Assembly (NCBI RefSeq): GCF_002760615.1
Contig: NZ_AWWI01000121.1
Coordinates: 62,001 to 126,000, forward strand
Direction of reading: 5' to 3'
Source: Puniceibacterium antarcticum
Lineage (GTDB): Bacteria > Pseudomonadota > Alphaproteobacteria > Rhodobacterales > Rhodobacteraceae
DNA: 64,000 nucleotides
Of this stretch, positions 27,009 to 36,667 are shown piece by piece. A program made the position numbers and the translations under genes. The notes under the pieces are model-generated. The model worked only from the letters and a program-made list of their open reading frames with translations. It searched no databases and was not told the origin of the DNA. Numbering within the stretch: position 1 is the first letter of the stretch; every line of letters begins with the position of its first letter.

Positions 27009-28307
27009 TCAGCGGAACAATGGCAGCAGCGCGCGCGGAGCATCATTGGCAATCGACAGGGCCTGTATTGTGAGCTGTTGCTGCACCTGAAGGGCCTGCA
27101 GGCGGGCCGAAGTTTCGATCAGGTCAAAATCAACCATCTGTCCGATACCGCTTTTCAGTGCTGTGCTGATGCTTGATATGAACTCTGACTGGGTTTCCAG
27201 CCGCCCCTGATCCGAACCCAAAGCAGCAGCGGCATCAATCGAGGTTTGGATCATTCCCTCGATCTGGCCCAATGCGGCGCGGGCGCCCTCATCCGTGGTC
27301 ACGTTCAACGTGCTCAGCATGTCCAGCCCGCCGCCGATGGTGTTACCGGCATCGGCCTCAAGCAGATTCAGGCCAATCGCGATCGTATCGGTACCGCTGG
27401 TGACGTCAGAGCGTGCCGTTATGGTGCTTCCCGTGGCGGTGAGGGTCAGAACAGAACTGTCGATTTCGCGCCGCGCCGCATATCCCGCAAATTTCAGAGT
27501 CAGGGCGCGTGCCACATCGCTCATCGTGTCGCCGTCGCGAGCAACATAGCTGAGTTCAGAGGCTGCCATTTCCGCCTGACTCTGGATCGCGCCTGCAGCG
27601 CTGTTCAGATCAGAAGTGTTGAAAACGGATAAATCTGCATCGGTGCCAAAGATTGACAGAGAATAGGCGGCGCCCGCCTCGACCTGCACTGCGCTGGCGT
27701 CGAGCGTCACGGATTGGGTGGCGTCCAGGGTCGCTGTGACAGTATTCGCCGTGTAGGAGCCCCCGGATGCGGCAATGGTCGCTGCGCCCGTGTTCATGTC
27801 GCGGCGACGGACAGAGATATGCGAAGAGTCGATGGAGCTTGAAGTGCGGTCCAGAGAGGACAGGATTGAGATTTTGCCCGACTTTGCAGTTGTTGCGGTA
27901 TTTTGCAGTAGGTTCTGACCGTTAAAGCTCGCCATGCCGACGATCCCTTCGATCTGTTCCTTCAATTTTGTGATGTTGGTCTGGATTTTTTCACGGTCGA
28001 CATTGCCGACCTGGGCGGAGACGATCAGTTTTTTCATGTTGCTCAGCAGGTCGGTGATCGTTTCGGCCCCTTGGCGCGCAACCGCAATGGTGGAGTCGCC
28101 CAATGTCAGGCTGTCGGAAATCTTTCTGAAACTGAATACATCCGACTCCATCACCTTTGAGATTGACCAGATTGACGCGTTGTCGGCGGAGGTCGCCACA
28201 GATTTTCCTGTGGCTATCTCGATCCGCGTTTGTGCGAGGCCGTGATTTACAGAGCGCAAGGTTTGCAGCGCCACCATGGACCCTTGGTTTGTCAGGATAC
28301 TGGACAT
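27009..28307 (-). CDS. flagellin, isolated from flagellar genes
   Basis: A 432-residue flagellin. The N-terminal D0/D1 helices (ALQTLRSVNHGLAQTRIEIA and the SDSLTLGDSTIAVARQGAET region) and C-terminal helices (TALKSGIGQMVDFDLIETSA, ending APRALLPLFR) are conserved. The middle (about residues 150-340) is a variable, Thr/Ser/Ala-rich surface domain. No export, hook or chaperone gene is nearby. It sits between ppk1 and ppx on the same strand, an unusual place for a filament gene. The 250-base upstream interval probably holds its promoter, but I could not identify a sigma-28 site with confidence. Confidence 0.88.
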   Translation of the reverse strand: MSSILTNQGSMVALQTLRSVNHGLAQTRIEIATGKSVATSADNASIWSISKVMESDVFSFRKISDSLTLGDSTIAVARQGAETITDLLSNMKKLIVSAQVGNVDREKIQTNITKLKEQIEGIVGMASFNGQNLLQNTATTAKSGKISILSSLDRTSSSIDSSHISVRRRDMNTGAATIAASGGSYTANTVTATLDATQSVTLDASAVQVEAGAAYSLSIFGTDADLSVFNTSDLNSAAGAIQSQAEMAASELSYVARDGDTMSDVARALTLKFAGYAARREIDSSVLTLTATGSTITARSDVTSGTDTIAIGLNLLEADAGNTIGGGLDMLSTLNVTTDEGARAALGQIEGMIQTSIDAAAALGSDQGRLETQSEFISSISTALKSGIGQMVDFDLIETSARLQALQVQQQLTIQALSIANDAPRALLPLFR

Positions 28308-28557
28308 AAAACACCCATATTTTTCATGAAGCGCGTTCTACGCAGTCGTCTGACACTAATGTCAGCTGTTGTTATCCATTTGGAAATGCACAGGTCATAC
28401 ACTGACCTGTGGATCACAACGTTTCCGGACAAATATTAATATGCGGCAACACCAGTTAAAGTTTCGTTGATAGAAACAGGCGTTTTCGGGGCGTTATTTT
28501 GACCGAAATATGGCGCAACTTGCTGTTTGACTGTGACGCCATATGCGATGTGATCTT

Positions 28558-30735
28558 TCAGTTATCATCGGTATGGGTCAGCTGCGGAACATCCTTTGCC
28601 CCTGCGGAGCCGCGCCCGGAAAGCGACGGGTTTTCCATAAAGAAGCGGTGGCAGTTGAAGGAGAATTCGCCTTCGGCCATTGGATGACGGACAAAGGCGC
28701 CGGACGGTTCCATCACCCAGCTTTGAGCCGTGTCCGCCAGATTTGCGGCCATGATCTGGCTGACGATCTGGGCCTTGACTGTGTCATTCTCGATCTCGAC
28801 CAGAGTTTCGACGCGTCTGCTCAGGTTGCGCCCCATCCAGTCTGCGGATGAGATGAAGACCCGCGACTTGCGGTGCGGCAGCCCGTGGCCGTTGCCAAAG
28901 CAGGCGATCCGGCTGTGTTCCAGGAACCGCCCGACGATGGATTTCACCCGGATATTCTCAGACAGTCCCTTGATCCCGGGGCGAATGCCACAGATGCCGC
29001 GGATGACCAGATCGATTTTTACTCCGGCCTGAGATGCGGCATAGAGCGCGTCGATGATGTCTGGCTCGATCAGAGAGTTCATCTTGACCCAGATCTGCGC
29101 GTGCCTGCCATTGCGGGCATGCTCGGCCTCTGCGGCGATCATCTCGAGGATCTTGGGCTTCAGTGAATGGGGTGAGATCGCAAGGTTTTCCAGCCGCTCG
29201 GGAAGTGCATAGCCCGAGAGATAGTTGAAGACCTTTGACGCATCGCGTCCCAGTTTCGCATCACATGTGAAAAACGACAGGTCTGTATAGATCTTGGCGG
29301 TGATCGGGTGATAGTTCCCGGTGCCGAAATGGGTGTAGGTCACCAGCTTTGCGCCTTCGCGGCGCACCACCGCAGAAATCTTGGCATGGGTCTTCCAGTC
29401 GAGGAAGCCATAGACCACATGCGCGCCGGATCGTTCCAGACGGCGTGACTGGCGGATGTTGGCCGCCTCGTCAAAACGAGCCTTGAGCTCGACCAGCGCA
29501 GTCACCGATTTGCCGTCCTCGGCCGCTTCGCACAGCGCATCGACGATGGGAGAGTTGCGCGAGGTCCGATACAGCGTCTGCTTGATCGCCACCACGTTTG
29601 GATCACGGGCGGCCTGGGCCAGGAACCGCGTCACCATCTCGAAGGTCTCATAAGGGTGGTGCAGCAGCATGTCTTTTTGCTGGATCGCGGCAAACATGTC
29701 GCCGTCGTGGTCCTGCACACGTTCCGGCACACGCGGGGTGAACAGGGGCCACAGCAGGTCAGGGCGTTCGTCCAGTACCAGTTCCTTAAGATCGGCGGCA
29801 CCTATCATGCCCTCAAGTTCGATGACCTCGTCATCCTTGACGTGCAATTCACGCATCACAACGGATTTCAGGCTTTTGGGTGCACCGGCAGAGATGGTCA
29901 GACGCACGACTTCACCGCGACGGCGGCGTTTCAGCGCCACCTCGAATTCGCGAACCAGATCCTCGGCCTCTTCCTCGACCTCAAGGTCACTGTCGCGCAG
30001 CACGCGGAAGCCGAACTGATCCTTGACCCGGTAGCCCGGAAACAAGCTGTCGATATGCACGAGCAACACATCCTCAAGGAAGATGAACCGGTGCTGCCCT
30101 TCAGGGGCGGGCATGGCAACAAAGCGGTCGATCTGTGCCGGGATCGGCAAAAGCGCCTGCAGGCCGCGTTTGTCCCGGCTGCGCTCCAGTTGCAGGGCAA
30201 GGCAGTAGCCGTTGTTTGCGATGAAGGGGAAGGGATGCGCCGGATCAATGGCCAGAGGCGATAAGACCGGAAAGATCTGTTCGAGAAACGTTTCGCGCAG
30301 ATGCTCCGCGTCCTCGGGTGTCAGTTCAGCACGCGAAACGATGGTTATTCCCTGCGTCTCCATCTCTGCGCGCAGGGCGGTCAGAACGCGCTGCTGCGCG
30401 GCCATAAGCTTGCGCGCGTCTTCGTTGATCAGAATCAGCTGGGCGAGGGGCGTCAGCCCGTCGGCGGCAGGGGTCGTGTTGCCCGCCTGGGCGAGTTCGC
30501 GCAGGCCCGCGACGCGGACAGTGTAAAATTCATCAAGGTTCGCCGCAGAGATCGAAACAAAGCGCAGGCGTTCGAGGAGAGGGACACGCGGATTCTCTGC
30601 CTCTTCCAGCACCCGCCAGTTGAAGCCGAGCCAACTCAGCTCTCGGTTGTAGAAACGGCTAGGGCCTGAGAGGTCAAGATCGGGCATTTCGACCGGCTCT
30701 GGAAGCGGGGCTTTGAGGAAATCTGCTTGTGTCAT
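28558..30735 (-). CDS. ppk1: polyphosphate kinase 1
   Basis: A 725-residue ATP-polyphosphate phosphotransferase. The N domain begins RFYNRELSWLGFNWRVLEEA. The catalytic histidine motif is in THFGTGNYHPITAKIYTD, and a second PLD-like histidine region is near ARNGRHAQIWVKMNSLIEPD. RGICGIRPGIKGLSENI and SSADWMGRNLSRRVE are also typical. It makes and can reverse polyphosphate from ATP. It follows hdaA and the AI-2E-type transporter on the same strand and precedes flagellin and ppx. Kinase and phosphatase of polyphosphate are therefore in one block. Confidence 0.95.
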   Translation of the reverse strand: MTQADFLKAPLPEPVEMPDLDLSGPSRFYNRELSWLGFNWRVLEEAENPRVPLLERLRFVSISAANLDEFYTVRVAGLRELAQAGNTTPAADGLTPLAQLILINEDARKLMAAQQRVLTALRAEMETQGITIVSRAELTPEDAEHLRETFLEQIFPVLSPLAIDPAHPFPFIANNGYCLALQLERSRDKRGLQALLPIPAQIDRFVAMPAPEGQHRFIFLEDVLLVHIDSLFPGYRVKDQFGFRVLRDSDLEVEEEAEDLVREFEVALKRRRRGEVVRLTISAGAPKSLKSVVMRELHVKDDEVIELEGMIGAADLKELVLDERPDLLWPLFTPRVPERVQDHDGDMFAAIQQKDMLLHHPYETFEMVTRFLAQAARDPNVVAIKQTLYRTSRNSPIVDALCEAAEDGKSVTALVELKARFDEAANIRQSRRLERSGAHVVYGFLDWKTHAKISAVVRREGAKLVTYTHFGTGNYHPITAKIYTDLSFFTCDAKLGRDASKVFNYLSGYALPERLENLAISPHSLKPKILEMIAAEAEHARNGRHAQIWVKMNSLIEPDIIDALYAASQAGVKIDLVIRGICGIRPGIKGLSENIRVKSIVGRFLEHSRIACFGNGHGLPHRKSRVFISSADWMGRNLSRRVETLVEIENDTVKAQIVSQIMAANLADTAQSWVMEPSGAFVRHPMAEGEFSFNCHRFFMENPSLSGRGSAGAKDVPQLTHTDDN

Positions 30736-30764
30736 GAGTGCCTTATCCGTGGGTCTTGTAAAAA

Positions 30765-31469
30765 CTATATGACGTCAGGGGCGCCGTCGACGATTTGTGG
30801 TTCAAGCTCTGCAAGTATGCGGCGGGCCAGCAGGCGGCTTGCGCCTTTTGGTGTGCCAAGGGCGGCATCATCGATCGCATCCACGAGCCGACCCGCCATG
30901 GCAAAGGAGCGGGGCATGTGGCGCACGAGATAGGGTATCACATCCGGGGCCGGCACGATTTGACGATCTGCGAACATCTTGGCCATCACGGCGCTGAGCA
31001 GGTCGTCATCGGGTGGGGATAGGCGCGCCATCTGCATGCCCATGACACGACTGGACAGATCCGGCAGGCTCAGCTGCCAGTGAGACGGGGGTGTCAGGGC
31101 TGTCAACATCAGTGAATGCCCCTCGGCAAGGGTGAGGTTGTGAAGGTGAAACAGGGCCTGTTCGGCTTCTTCGTTCGCTGCAATCTGAGGCACATCCTCG
31201 ACACAGACATGCCCTTCGGCAAGACGCGGAATATCTGCGTCGATCAGATCGCGCGAGCGAAGGATGGTGGCGCCCGATTCCGAACTCCAGACATGGGCGA
31301 GGTGGGTCTTGCCGGATCCCTGCGGCCCGGTCAGCACCAGCTTGCGCCCCACCCAGTCGCGCCAGCGGTCGATCTGGGCGGTGGCCAGCGCGTTGGTGCG
31401 AGAGACATAGAAATCACCGCGCCCCAGTGCGATCCGGAACGGAAGCTTGAGTTTCAGCTGGCGCGCCAT
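30765..31469 (-). CDS. hdaA: DnaA-related regulatory protein HdaA
   Basis: A 234-residue AAA+ protein resembling the ATPase domain of DnaA without its DNA-binding domain IV, the architecture of Hda/HdaA. The Walker A is LTGPQGSGKTHLAHVW, Walker B-like HVCVEDVP, and sensor region LPDLSSRVMGMQMARLSPPD. In alphaproteobacteria HdaA stimulates ATP hydrolysis by DnaA to prevent re-initiation of replication. Its N-terminus (MARQLKLKLPF) resembles a clamp-binding motif. Its start is 3 bases after the transporter stop, so the two are co-transcribed. Confidence 0.85.
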   Translation of the reverse strand: MARQLKLKLPFRIALGRGDFYVSRTNALATAQIDRWRDWVGRKLVLTGPQGSGKTHLAHVWSSESGATILRSRDLIDADIPRLAEGHVCVEDVPQIAANEEAEQALFHLHNLTLAEGHSLMLTALTPPSHWQLSLPDLSSRVMGMQMARLSPPDDDLLSAVMAKMFADRQIVPAPDVIPYLVRHMPRSFAMAGRLVDAIDDAALGTPKGASRLLARRILAELEPQIVDGAPDVI

Positions 31470-31472
31470 TCG

Positions 31473-32555
31473 CTAGTCCCGGACGTCAGCCGCGCTGCGC
31501 GCCAGGCCATCAGTTCCACCACGGTAGAGCCGACTGTCCTTGTATTGAGCCACAGCGAACCGGGCAACAACGCCGCAGGCTGCGGCCACGGGTACGGCGA
31601 TCAGCATGCCGACAAAGCCGAAGAGCGTGCCGAAAACGGACAGCGAAAAGATCAGCCAGACCGGATGCAGGCCAACGGAGTTCCCGACAAGTTTTGGGGT
31701 AAGCACGTTTCCTTCGATCACCTGACCCAGCACAAAGATCGCCGCCACCATCCCCAGAGACAGCCAGTCGCCCCAGAACTGAAACAGGCCCAGTCCAATG
31801 GCCAGCGTCCCGCCCACCAACGCCCCGACATAGGGAATGAAGGTGATGAGTCCTGCGATAAACCCGACCACAAGGCCGAACTGCAATCCGACCAGCATCA
31901 GCGCAATCGCGTAATAGGTGCCCAAAATCAGGCAGACGGTGCCCATTCCACGGATGAAGGAAGCCAGTGTGTTGTCGATCTCGCCTGCGATCTTGCGCAC
32001 TGTGGGGGCGTGATCGCGGGGCAGCAGGTCATCGACGCGTGCCACCATGCGGTCCCAGTCCAGAAGCAGATAGACAGACACAACCGGCACGATCACAAAA
32101 AGCAGCGCGATGTTGATCAGTGATGCGGCCGATGAAATCGCGGTGTTCAGCAACTCTCCGCCCTTGTCTCGGATCACATTGCCCAGAGAAATCAGCGTTT
32201 CGCGTACCACACCGCCTTCATCCAGCAGGTTCGGGAAGCGTTCCGCCAGAAAGGTCTGGAGATTGTCAAAAAGCTGCGGCGCGGTGTTGATCAACTGGCC
32301 GGTCTGCTGGATCAGCAGCGGCACGACCAGCAGCATCAGAATGACAAAGATCAGCAGGGCAACCAGAGTGATGGTCGCGGTTGCCAGGGACCGGCTGAAC
32401 CCGAGGCGTTGCAACCTGTCCGCAACCGGATCAAGGAAATAAGCCACTGCCCCGCCGATCAGGAAAGGCAGCAGGACATCGCCCAGATACCAGAGAGTCA
32501 CCGCAATGATGAGCGTTGCGATGCCCCAGTATTTTAGTTGATCACGTGCGGACAA
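31473..32555 (-). CDS. AI-2E family transporter (PerM-like)
   Basis: A 360-residue polytopic membrane protein of the AI-2 exporter / PerM family. It has hydrophobic segments near the N-terminus (YWGIATLIIAVTLWYLGDVL) and the usual central and C-terminal clusters, including LVVGFIAGLITFIPYVGALV and GMLIAVPVAAACGVVARF. The start is a TTG with AAAGGA upstream. The substrate is not predictable; members export autoinducer-2 in some bacteria and act as Na+/H+ antiporters or permeases in others. It heads the leftward unit with hdaA and probably ppk1, divergent from proS. Confidence 0.85.
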   Translation of the reverse strand: MSARDQLKYWGIATLIIAVTLWYLGDVLLPFLIGGAVAYFLDPVADRLQRLGFSRSLATATITLVALLIFVILMLLVVPLLIQQTGQLINTAPQLFDNLQTFLAERFPNLLDEGGVVRETLISLGNVIRDKGGELLNTAISSAASLINIALLFVIVPVVSVYLLLDWDRMVARVDDLLPRDHAPTVRKIAGEIDNTLASFIRGMGTVCLILGTYYAIALMLVGLQFGLVVGFIAGLITFIPYVGALVGGTLAIGLGLFQFWGDWLSLGMVAAIFVLGQVIEGNVLTPKLVGNSVGLHPVWLIFSLSVFGTLFGFVGMLIAVPVAAACGVVARFAVAQYKDSRLYRGGTDGLARSAADVRD

Positions 32556-32783
32556 CGCCAGGGTCCTTTCCGGGCTCGGGGTTAGGTCTTTACATCGCTG
32601 TTTACAGGTCAGGTTTCAAGAGGTCTGCGGTCCAGAGAGCGAGCTCACCCGCCCAACTGGCCCAGTGCCTGCACTGACAGTGGGGCTTTGCAACCTTATC
32701 CGGCGTTTCGGCCCCCTTGCCAAGTTGCGCCCCTTGGCTCACAACCCGAGACGACCCAATTTTTTCGACCAGAGGAAGACCTG

Positions 32784-34127
32784 ATGCGCCTGAGCCGTTA
32801 CTTTATGCCCGTGCTGCGCGAGACCCCCGCCGAGGCGCAGATCGTCAGCCACCGCTATATGCTGCGCGCCGGCATGATCAAGCAGGCTGCCGCCGGGATC
32901 TATTCCTGGCTGCCGCTGGGTTACAAGGTGCTGCGCAACATCGAAAAGATCGTTCACGAGGAACAGCAGCGCGCCGGGCATATTCCGATGCTGATGCCGA
33001 CCCTGCAATCTGCCGATCTTTGGAAAGAGTCGGGGCGTTATGATGCCTATGGCCCCGAGATGCTGCGCTTCAAGGACCGCCAGGACCGTGAGATGCTCTA
33101 TGGTCCCACCAACGAAGAGATGATCACGGATATCTTCCGCAGCCACGTCGGGTCCTACAAGGATCTGCCGATGACACTATACCACATCCAGTGGAAATTC
33201 CGCGACGAGATGCGCCCACGCTTTGGTGTGATGCGGGGCCGAGAGTTTCTGATGAAGGACGGCTACAACTTTGATTTGACCAAAGAGGATGCGCTGCACG
33301 CCTACAACCGGCATCTGGTGTCCTATCTGCGCTCGTATGAGCGCATGGGTCTGCAGGCGATCCCAATGCGCGCGGATTCCGGCCCCATTGGCGGTGACGA
33401 CACGCACGAATTCCTGGTGCTGGCTGAGACCGGTGAATCCGAAGTCTTCTACGATGCTGAGATCACCGATCTGAAATTCGGCGACAGGGCGATTGATTAC
33501 GATTCGGTCGAGCAGTGTCAGGCTGTGCTTGAGGAATTCACGTCGCGCTATGCCCGCACGGACGAGACGCATGATGCGGCTCTGTTCGAGCAGGTGCCCG
33601 AGGCGCGCCGCCGCGTGGCACGCGGGATCGAAGTGGGTCAGATCTTCTACTTCGGCACCAAATATTCCGATGCAATGGGCGCCACCGTGACCGATGAGAC
33701 GGGAGCGAAGGTTCCTGTACACATGGGCTCGCACGGGATCGGCGTGTCGCGTCTTCTGGGGGCGATCATCGAGGCCAATCATGACGACAAGGGCATCATC
33801 TGGCCCGAAGGTGTCACGCCGTTCCATTGCGGGATTGTGAACCTCAAGCAGGGCGATGCAGAGGCTGATGCAGCCTGTCAGGCGCTTTATGATGCGCTGA
33901 ATGCGCTTGGGCTTGAGTCGCTCTACGATGATCGGGAGGAGCGGGCCGGGGCCAAATTCGCGACGATGGATCTGATCGGTCTGCCTTGGCGGATCACGGT
34001 CGGCCCGCGCGGGCTGAAAAATGGCGTTGTCGAACTGACCTCGCGCCGTACGGGGGAAAGCGAAGAGCTTTCGCCCGAGGTCGCCGTGGAAAAGGTCGCA
34101 GCGATCTATGGTTTGACCCAGCGCTGA
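32784..34127 (+). CDS. proS: proline--tRNA ligase, short alphaproteobacterial form
   Basis: A 447-residue class II synthetase. The start is the ATG after CAGAGGAAGACCTG, giving [19 protein letters not shown]. Motif 2 surrounds [20 protein letters not shown], and motif 3 lies in [14 protein letters not shown]. The protein lacks the roughly 180-residue editing insertion found in E. coli ProRS, as is usual for alphaproteobacteria, so mischarged Ala-tRNA(Pro) must be cleared by a separate editing protein. It is divergent from the transporter and convergent with glmM across nested hairpins. Confidence 0.97.
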   Translation: MRLSRYFMPVLRETPAEAQIVSHRYMLRAGMIKQAAAGIYSWLPLGYKVLRNIEKIVHEEQQRAGHIPMLMPTLQSADLWKESGRYDAYGPEMLRFKDRQDREMLYGPTNEEMITDIFRSHVGSYKDLPMTLYHIQWKFRDEMRPRFGVMRGREFLMKDGYNFDLTKEDALHAYNRHLVSYLRSYERMGLQAIPMRADSGPIGGDDTHEFLVLAETGESEVFYDAEITDLKFGDRAIDYDSVEQCQAVLEEFTSRYARTDETHDAALFEQVPEARRRVARGIEVGQIFYFGTKYSDAMGATVTDETGAKVPVHMGSHGIGVSRLLGAIIEANHDDKGIIWPEGVTPFHCGIVNLKQGDAEADAACQALYDALNALGLESLYDDREERAGAKFATMDLIGLPWRITVGPRGLKNGVVELTSRRTGESEELSPEVAVEKVAAIYGLTQR

Positions 34128-34212
34128 AATCGCCGGGCGCGCAAGGGTTTTCGGTTGATACGGCCAACCTTGCGTGCTTGCCAGCTCAGGCTCGGCATTG
34201 GGTCAGGACCCG

Positions 34213-34260
34213 AAACTCTTTAAAAGAGTTTTGCCAAGAGTTTTATGAAAACTCTTGGCA
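34213..34260. terminator. two nested/alternative hairpins between proS and glmM
   Basis: AAACTCTTT / AAAGAGTTT (34213-34221 and 34223-34231) is followed at once by a 13-bp perfect stem, TGCCAAGAGTTTT / AAAACTCTTGGCA (34232-34244 and 34248-34260), with an ATG triloop. The AAGAGTTT core occurs four times in alternating orientation, so the arms can pair in alternative ways. T-runs exist on both strands, which fits a bidirectional terminator for the convergent genes. Confidence 0.75.
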
Positions 34261-34274
34261 TTCCGACCGAGGGA

Positions 34275-35618
34275 TCAGACGGCGGCTGTGACCTCGTCCA
34301 CGATGCTGTCGACGACTTGGGTCAGCAGGTCCTCATCCTCGCATTCTGCCATGACACGGATCAGCGGCTCTGTCCCGGATTTGCGGATCAGCAACCTGCC
34401 TTTGAGGCCAAGGGCCGATTGCGCCGCCGAAATTGCGTCTTTCACCGCCGAAGTTTCCAGCGGTTTCTGACCGGCAGAATAGCGCACGTTCTTGAGCAGC
34501 TGCGGCACAGGTTCGAAATTGCGCGCCAGCGCGCTGGCTGGCTGTGCCGTCCGCACCATCTCTGCCAGGAACTGCAGCCCTGCCATGAGGCCGTCGCCGG
34601 TGGTGGCATGATCGGTCATCACGATATGTCCGGACTGCTCTCCACCCAGATTCCAGCCGCCGCGACGCATCGCCTCGACTACATAGCGATCGCCAACGCC
34701 GGTGCGTTCCAGCCGAAGACCACGCTCCTGCAGGAACCGTTCCAGCCCAAGGTTGGACATCACGGTTGCCACCAGTGTGTTGTCGTTCAGGCGGCCTTCC
34801 TCGGCCCAGCGGGCGGCCATCAGCGCCATGATCTGGTCGCCATCGGCCACCTTGCCGGTTTCGTCGATGATGATCACGCGATCGGCATCGCCATCTAGGC
34901 AGATACCGATATCGGCACCATGGGCGACGACCGTTTCGGCGGCGACGCGCGGCTTGGTCGAGCCGCAGTTGAGGTTGATGTTCTTGCCGTTGGGCGAAAC
35001 CCCGATGGGGATCACATCGGCGCCCAATTCCCAGAGCACCTCTGGCGCAGCGCGGTAGGCCGCGCCATTGGCGCAGTCGATGACCACTTTCATGCCGTCC
35101 AGGCGCATGCCCGCCGGAAAGGTGGATTTCACCCGCTCCTGATACCTTGAGCGACCGTCATCGATGCGTTTGGCCCGGCCGATATTATCCGCTGCCGCCG
35201 GTTCGACGCCCGTGTCGATCAGCGCTTCAATCTCAGCTTCCACATCGTCCGACAGCTTGAAGCCGTCCGGGCCGAAGAACTTGATCCCGTTGTCCGCGCT
35301 GGGGTTGTGTGAGGCCGAGATCATGATGCCGAGATCGGCGCGCATTGACGGCGTGAGCAGGCCCACAGCCGGCGTCGGCACCGGGCCCAGAAGAAGCACG
35401 TTCATGCCAGTCGAGGTGAGACCGGCGGTCAGCGCGGTTTCGAACATGTAGCCCGACAGGCGCGTGTCCTTGCCGATCACCACCCGATGCACACCGCTGT
35501 GTTCACGGCGGAAGTAGCGTCCTGCCGCGGCGCCGATGGCCAGTGCCATGGGGGCTGTCATCGGATGGGTGTTGGCTGTGCCGCGCACGCCATCAGTGCC
35601 AAAGAGCTTACGCGACAT
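34275..35618 (-). CDS. glmM: phosphoglucosamine mutase
   Basis: A 447-residue phosphohexomutase that interconverts glucosamine-6-phosphate and glucosamine-1-phosphate for peptidoglycan and lipopolysaccharide synthesis. The N-terminus [17 protein letters not shown], the active phosphoserine loop in [18 protein letters not shown], the metal site [10 protein letters not shown] and the sugar-binding loop [10 protein letters not shown] are all present. C-terminal [14 protein letters not shown] completes domain 4. Its start overlaps the end of folP by 11 bases, and folB is upstream, giving a folB-folP-glmM operon. Confidence 0.97.
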   Translation of the reverse strand: MSRKLFGTDGVRGTANTHPMTAPMALAIGAAAGRYFRREHSGVHRVVIGKDTRLSGYMFETALTAGLTSTGMNVLLLGPVPTPAVGLLTPSMRADLGIMISASHNPSADNGIKFFGPDGFKLSDDVEAEIEALIDTGVEPAAADNIGRAKRIDDGRSRYQERVKSTFPAGMRLDGMKVVIDCANGAAYRAAPEVLWELGADVIPIGVSPNGKNINLNCGSTKPRVAAETVVAHGADIGICLDGDADRVIIIDETGKVADGDQIMALMAARWAEEGRLNDNTLVATVMSNLGLERFLQERGLRLERTGVGDRYVVEAMRRGGWNLGGEQSGHIVMTDHATTGDGLMAGLQFLAEMVRTAQPASALARNFEPVPQLLKNVRYSAGQKPLETSAVKDAISAAQSALGLKGRLLIRKSGTEPLIRVMAECEDEDLLTQVVDSIVDEVTAAV

Positions 35619-36627
35619 CGTTTTCTCCTGTCTCTACCGCTTTCCAGAGTGCAATTGCCTGAACCGTTTCGGGCACGTCATGAACCCGCAGGATCTGAAC
35701 GCCCTGCGCGACGCAGGCGAGGGCAACGGCGACAGAGCCAGGGATGCGCCGCGCTGCTTCGCCCACGCCCGAGATCCGACCGATGAAACCTTTGCGCGAT
35801 GCACCAATCAGCACAGTACATCCCAGCCCGTGAAACAGGCTGACATTACGCAGGATCTTCAGGTTGTGGGTCTGATTCTTTCCGAAGCCGATGCCCGGAT
35901 CTACGATAATCCGGCTGCGCGGAATACCGAGCTCTTGCAGCATCAACACCTGCGCGGCGAGAAAGTCGTAGACGTCCAGCAGTACATCCTCGTATCGGGG
36001 ATCCTTTTGCATCGTCTCCGGATCACCCCGGGCGTGCATGACGCAGACCGGCAGATCATTGCGCGCGCAGTAGAGTGCCAGCATCTTGTCATAGGTAAAG
36101 CCGGACACGTCGTTCACCAAGGTCGCGCCAGCCGCGACTGCGGCGTCGGCAACGGTCGATTTCCGCGTGTCGATCGAGATGGGAACACTCACTGCGTGAC
36201 GCAGTGCGGTGATCACCGGCTCGACACGGGCGATCTCAGATTCCACCGGCACGGTCTGCGCGCCTGGACGGGTGGATTCGCCACCGACGTCGATCATGTC
36301 GACACCATCGGCAACCATCTGGCGGCCGTGGGCCGCCGCAAGGGCAGGGCCGCTGAATTTGCCGCCGTCGGAAAAGCTGTCCGGGGTTACGTTGAGGATG
36401 CCCATGATCCGCGGCTTGTCCATGCTGAGCCCGCAGATGGGCTGGCGGGGTTCAGACAAGGCATTGAGCGCGTTGTCTGGCAAAGCGCTTGCTGGCAGGA
36501 TTTCGCTGGGGCGATCCCGCCGCAGATGTTCAACATCTGTGAACCATCCAGAGCCGCCCGCCAGCGGAACTGCGTCCTCGGGGCGTTGCAGATCATTTAA
36601 AATTAGGGGTCGAAAATAGTCACTCAT
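35608..36627 (-). CDS. folP: dihydropteroate synthase with N-terminal extension
   Basis: A 339-residue folate enzyme joining pABA to dihydropterin pyrophosphate; sulfonamide target family. Signature segments are [58 protein letters not shown] and [13 protein letters not shown]. The start is the ATG giving [12 protein letters not shown]. About 75 residues precede the catalytic domain, whereas typical DHPS is about 280 residues long. This extension, with [10 protein letters not shown], has no family I recognise, though similar tails occur in this order. It lies 40 bases after folB and overlaps glmM. Confidence 0.95.
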   Translation of the reverse strand: MSDYFRPLILNDLQRPEDAVPLAGGSGWFTDVEHLRRDRPSEILPASALPDNALNALSEPRQPICGLSMDKPRIMGILNVTPDSFSDGGKFSGPALAAAHGRQMVADGVDMIDVGGESTRPGAQTVPVESEIARVEPVITALRHAVSVPISIDTRKSTVADAAVAAGATLVNDVSGFTYDKMLALYCARNDLPVCVMHARGDPETMQKDPRYEDVLLDVYDFLAAQVLMLQELGIPRSRIIVDPGIGFGKNQTHNLKILRNVSLFHGLGCTVLIGASRKGFIGRISGVGEAARRIPGSVAVALACVAQGVQILRVHDVPETVQAIALWKAVETGENDVA

Positions 36628-36667
36628 GCGGCTCTGAATGGGGTATCTGGCAGGGGTTGGCAAGCAA

